The notes under the pieces: generated by a model
The model's input: only the letters and a program-made list of their open reading frames with translations
Told to the model about the DNA's origin: nothing
Databases searched by the model: none
In this document: in pieces, positions 62,047-64,000 of the stretch
Position numbering within the stretch: position 1 is the first letter of the stretch
How the letters are laid out: every line of letters begins with the position of its first letter
Source of the DNA: CAZJVD01 sp964549505
GTDB lineage: Bacteria > Bdellovibrionota > UBA1018 > CAZJVD01
Reading direction: 5' to 3'
Length of the DNA: 64,000 nt
NCBI GenBank assembly: GCA_964549505.1
Contig: CAZJVD010000001.1
Span: 372,001 to 436,000, forward strand
Position numbers and translations under genes: made by a program

Positions 62047-64000
62047 TTACAGGACGTCCACGAGGAGGGCTTGCTGCTGCTCGGGCCAAAACGCCACAGG
62101 GACCTCGTGTTGGATATCGTAGGTGCTGAGAAGCGACTGAAGCTTCTTGGTCATGTCGGTAGCTTTGGTGGCGATCTCGCTTGGAGCACGCCCGCGGGCA
62201 AAGACAAACTCGCGCGATAAAATTCGAAACGACATGGCCACTGAAAATAAGACGTCAGACGCTTTAGCGCCCGCGCGATCCGGATCGGGTTGTTCTAGGC
62301 CCACGAGATCGCGGGTGCCTCGATACATTTCGTAGAAAAAATCACCGACGCCATCGACCGTTCGTTCGATCGGACGGCAGAGCTGCTGCGCGTAGCGTTC
62401 TTCGATCGTCCGCTTACGATGCTCAAAGAGCGCGGCAACAGTTTCCGGAAAAGCGGTGCCAGACGTGAGATCGGAAGCCCGAGCGGCGACGTCCACATCC
62501 TCAAGGATTTTCTTAGCGACGGTTCTTTGAGAAAGAGGCCAGAGCCCAACCTGCTCATGGAAGAGCGCCGGTGTGAGTTCTAATACCGAGTCAGCGTTCG
62601 CTCGGGCCTGCATCGCAGCCAAAAGATTTTCATATGCAAAGTAAAGGCGCGCGTCTTGGCCCGTCTGATCCGCCGCGAGCTCGTGGATTTTCTGGCGATT
62701 CTGAGCGATCAGCTGCTTGACCTTGTTTTCAAAGCGCACGTCCTTTGCAACCACGCTCAATCCGCGGCGAAGGTTTTCTTCTTCGAACTGATCTTCGAGT
62801 GTGTACCGAGCGCCTTCGAACTCAGAGCGAAGCCTGCTGTACTCTTCGTGACTGATGCGCTCGGGACGATCCGACGAGCCCGTTCCCTCGAGGACCTCAG
62901 GTCCCCAAAAGTTTCCGGTCCGCACCGAGCGGTAGTAAGCCGCGCGGACGCCTTGGACTTGGTTCCTGTAGCGATCGTCATGCGGAACCTCCATGAAGAA
63001 CTTGAGTGGCATCTCGGCCGTAGCGTCCGGTCGCGCAGTGAAAAACCCGTATGGAATCTCTTCCTGACTGAGAAGAGCGTAGTTGTTCGGGGCCGCGAGT
63101 AGTCGCTGCATATCGTTCCAGCTTGGAAACGAACTCATCGCAAAGCGAGATTCTCGATTAAGATAAGGAGCCGCAATCAACTGATAGGTCGTTACCGTCG
63201 CGACGTCTTGCTCGCGCGTCTCTTGGTCGAGCGCAACAAAAAGATCGCGATAGGAGCGACTGTAGCTGGGTGACGAGCGCACCGTCTCCCACGTGAGGGC
63301 CGCCATCGCGTCGTGCAGCTCTCCAGAGAGAGCGAGGAGTTCAAAGTGAGAGTCCTTATGTTTCAAGATATAAACATTGCGAGCTGCTTCGAGCATCGTG
63401 TCGGACAGGTCGTAGTGGTCGAGCGTGATGTCGGAGACAGAAAGCGCGCGCAACTTCTGGTGAGCGTCGCATAGGCGATCGACCTCCGTGCCGATCTGTT
63501 CGATTTCCAGTTCATGCCTGAAGGAATACTCGACAAAATTTAAAATGAGCGTAATCACGACCGTGACGATCGCAACAGGTCCGACTTTCAAAGCAAGACC
63601 CGCCGTTGTGTTCAGGGTTTCGGCAAAACGAGCAACTCGCACAATGCGTTCGAGACTCGCAATGGCTAAAGAGGTACCCGGCAGAACCGCCGAAAGCGTG
63701 AGAGACTGTACCTGTTCTTCGGCCAGTTCTCTCAAGGCGACGAGTTCTTGCTGTTCGGGAGACAGCTCGACGCGTGACGTGTCCCGAACACCGCCAAATC
63801 CGAAAACAAGAGCAGGCGGCGGTATCACACCGGCTGAGACGTAGTCTTCTCGATCGATGTCGCTCATGACTGCTGGTATCGCCGCGCCCCCAGTTGCCAC
63901 GCTACGAAAGACCGCCGCTGTTCCCAAAATCCGTGCCGCATAATCCAGTTGGGTCACAGCTGGGAGGAGCTTGATAAACTTTCCATATGCGAGCCAGTAC
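62047..64000 (-). CDS. Large unknown membrane-associated protein, 5' end cut by the window edge
   Basis: The frame is open to base 64000, so the true start lies outside; the GTG at 63957 is probably internal. 651 codons are visible. A single strong hydrophobic helix (VGPVAIVTVVITLILNFVEY) is followed by a long charged helical region and an alternating helical C-terminus. No family is recognised. It resembles its neighbours in size, helix content and likely membrane attachment, and reads in the same direction, so I count it with the same gene block. Confidence 0.7.
   Translation of the reverse strand, partial: YWLAYGKFIKLLPAVTQLDYAARILGTAAVFRSVATGGAAIPAVMSDIDREDYVSAGVIPPPALVFGFGGVRDTSRVELSPEQQELVALRELAEEQVQSLTLSAVLPGTSLAIASLERIVRVARFAETLNTTAGLALKVGPVAIVTVVITLILNFVEYSFRHELEIEQIGTEVDRLCDAHQKLRALSVSDITLDHYDLSDTMLEAARNVYILKHKDSHFELLALSGELHDAMAALTWETVRSSPSYSRSYRDLFVALDQETREQDVATVTTYQLIAAPYLNRESRFAMSSFPSWNDMQRLLAAPNNYALLSQEEIPYGFFTARPDATAEMPLKFFMEVPHDDRYRNQVQGVRAAYYRSVRTGNFWGPEVLEGTGSSDRPERISHEEYSRLRSEFEGARYTLEDQFEEENLRRGLSVVAKDVRFENKVKQLIAQNRQKIHELAADQTGQDARLYFAYENLLAAMQARANADSVLELTPALFHEQVGLWPLSQRTVAKKILEDVDVAARASDLTSGTAFPETVAALFEHRKRTIEERYAQQLCRPIERTVDGVGDFFYEMYRGTRDLVGLEQPDPDRAGAKASDVLFSVAMSFRILSREFVFARGRAPSEIATKATDMTKKLQSLLSTYDIQHEVPVAFWPEQQQALLVDVL

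Noticed and set aside
42861..64000. Prophage or integrated mobile element
   Set aside because: No integrase, transposase, structural phage gene, attachment repeat or tRNA border is visible, and composition is similar to the flanks.
1..64000. CRISPR array or toxin-antitoxin pair
   Set aside because: No regularly spaced direct repeats were seen, and the gene-free gaps are too small or already explained.

Overview
The window appears to be chromosomal DNA from a Gram-negative bacterium. It carries Sec signal peptides, a lipoprotein, parvulin chaperones, a complete respiratory complex I and an F-type ATP synthase membrane sector. The run dnaN-recF-gyrB-fabH-gyrA followed by atpI/B/E, and the envelope-rich gene content, make me favour Bdellovibrionota or the former Deltaproteobacteria. 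That placement is inference; no rRNA is present to prove it. Nearly all DNA is coding. I see no tRNA, rRNA, insertion sequence, prophage or CRISPR array.

Region 1 (1-20950, minus strand) holds two tandem complex I operons. The downstream one is a canonical nuoA-B-C-D-E-F-G-H-I-J-K-L-M operon, with nuoM cut by the left edge. The upstream one is nuoA-B-C-D-H-I-J-K-L-M-N without the NADH-oxidising subunits E, F and G. Its proteins keep the iron-sulfur ligands of NuoB and NuoI. They have lost the two quinone-head ligands of NuoD and most charged residues of the proton pathway (NuoA, H, K, L, M, N).

Region 2 (20999-31578, plus strand) carries housekeeping genes: mfd, two periplasmic parvulin-type chaperones, pdxA, a phosphohexomutase and uvrA.

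Region 3 (31568-42276, minus strand) is the replication-initiation neighbourhood: dnaN, recF, gyrB, fabH and gyrA, then a TPR lipoprotein and atpI-like, atpB and atpE.

Region 4 (about 42320-42810) is a predicted oriC. It has eleven perfect TTATCCACA DnaA boxes, several near matches and a DnaA-trio unwinding element beside the dnaN-proximal boxes. dnaA is not in the window.

Region 5 (42861-64000, minus strand, running towards oriC) is the most unusual part. It has eight genes, seven of them large. All seven with a visible N-terminus start with an export signal, and the eighth is cut by the right edge. They include a PrkA/YeaG-like AAA+ ATPase next to a YeaH-like VWA protein, a ClpB-like AAA+ protein with Clp_N and middle domains, three large proteins and one cut one that I cannot assign to a family, and one Ala-rich secreted protein with its own promoters and terminator. 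I propose that this is an undescribed envelope or exported AAA+ machine. Placing energy-dependent AAA+ domains outside the cytoplasm is unexplained by the known family roles.
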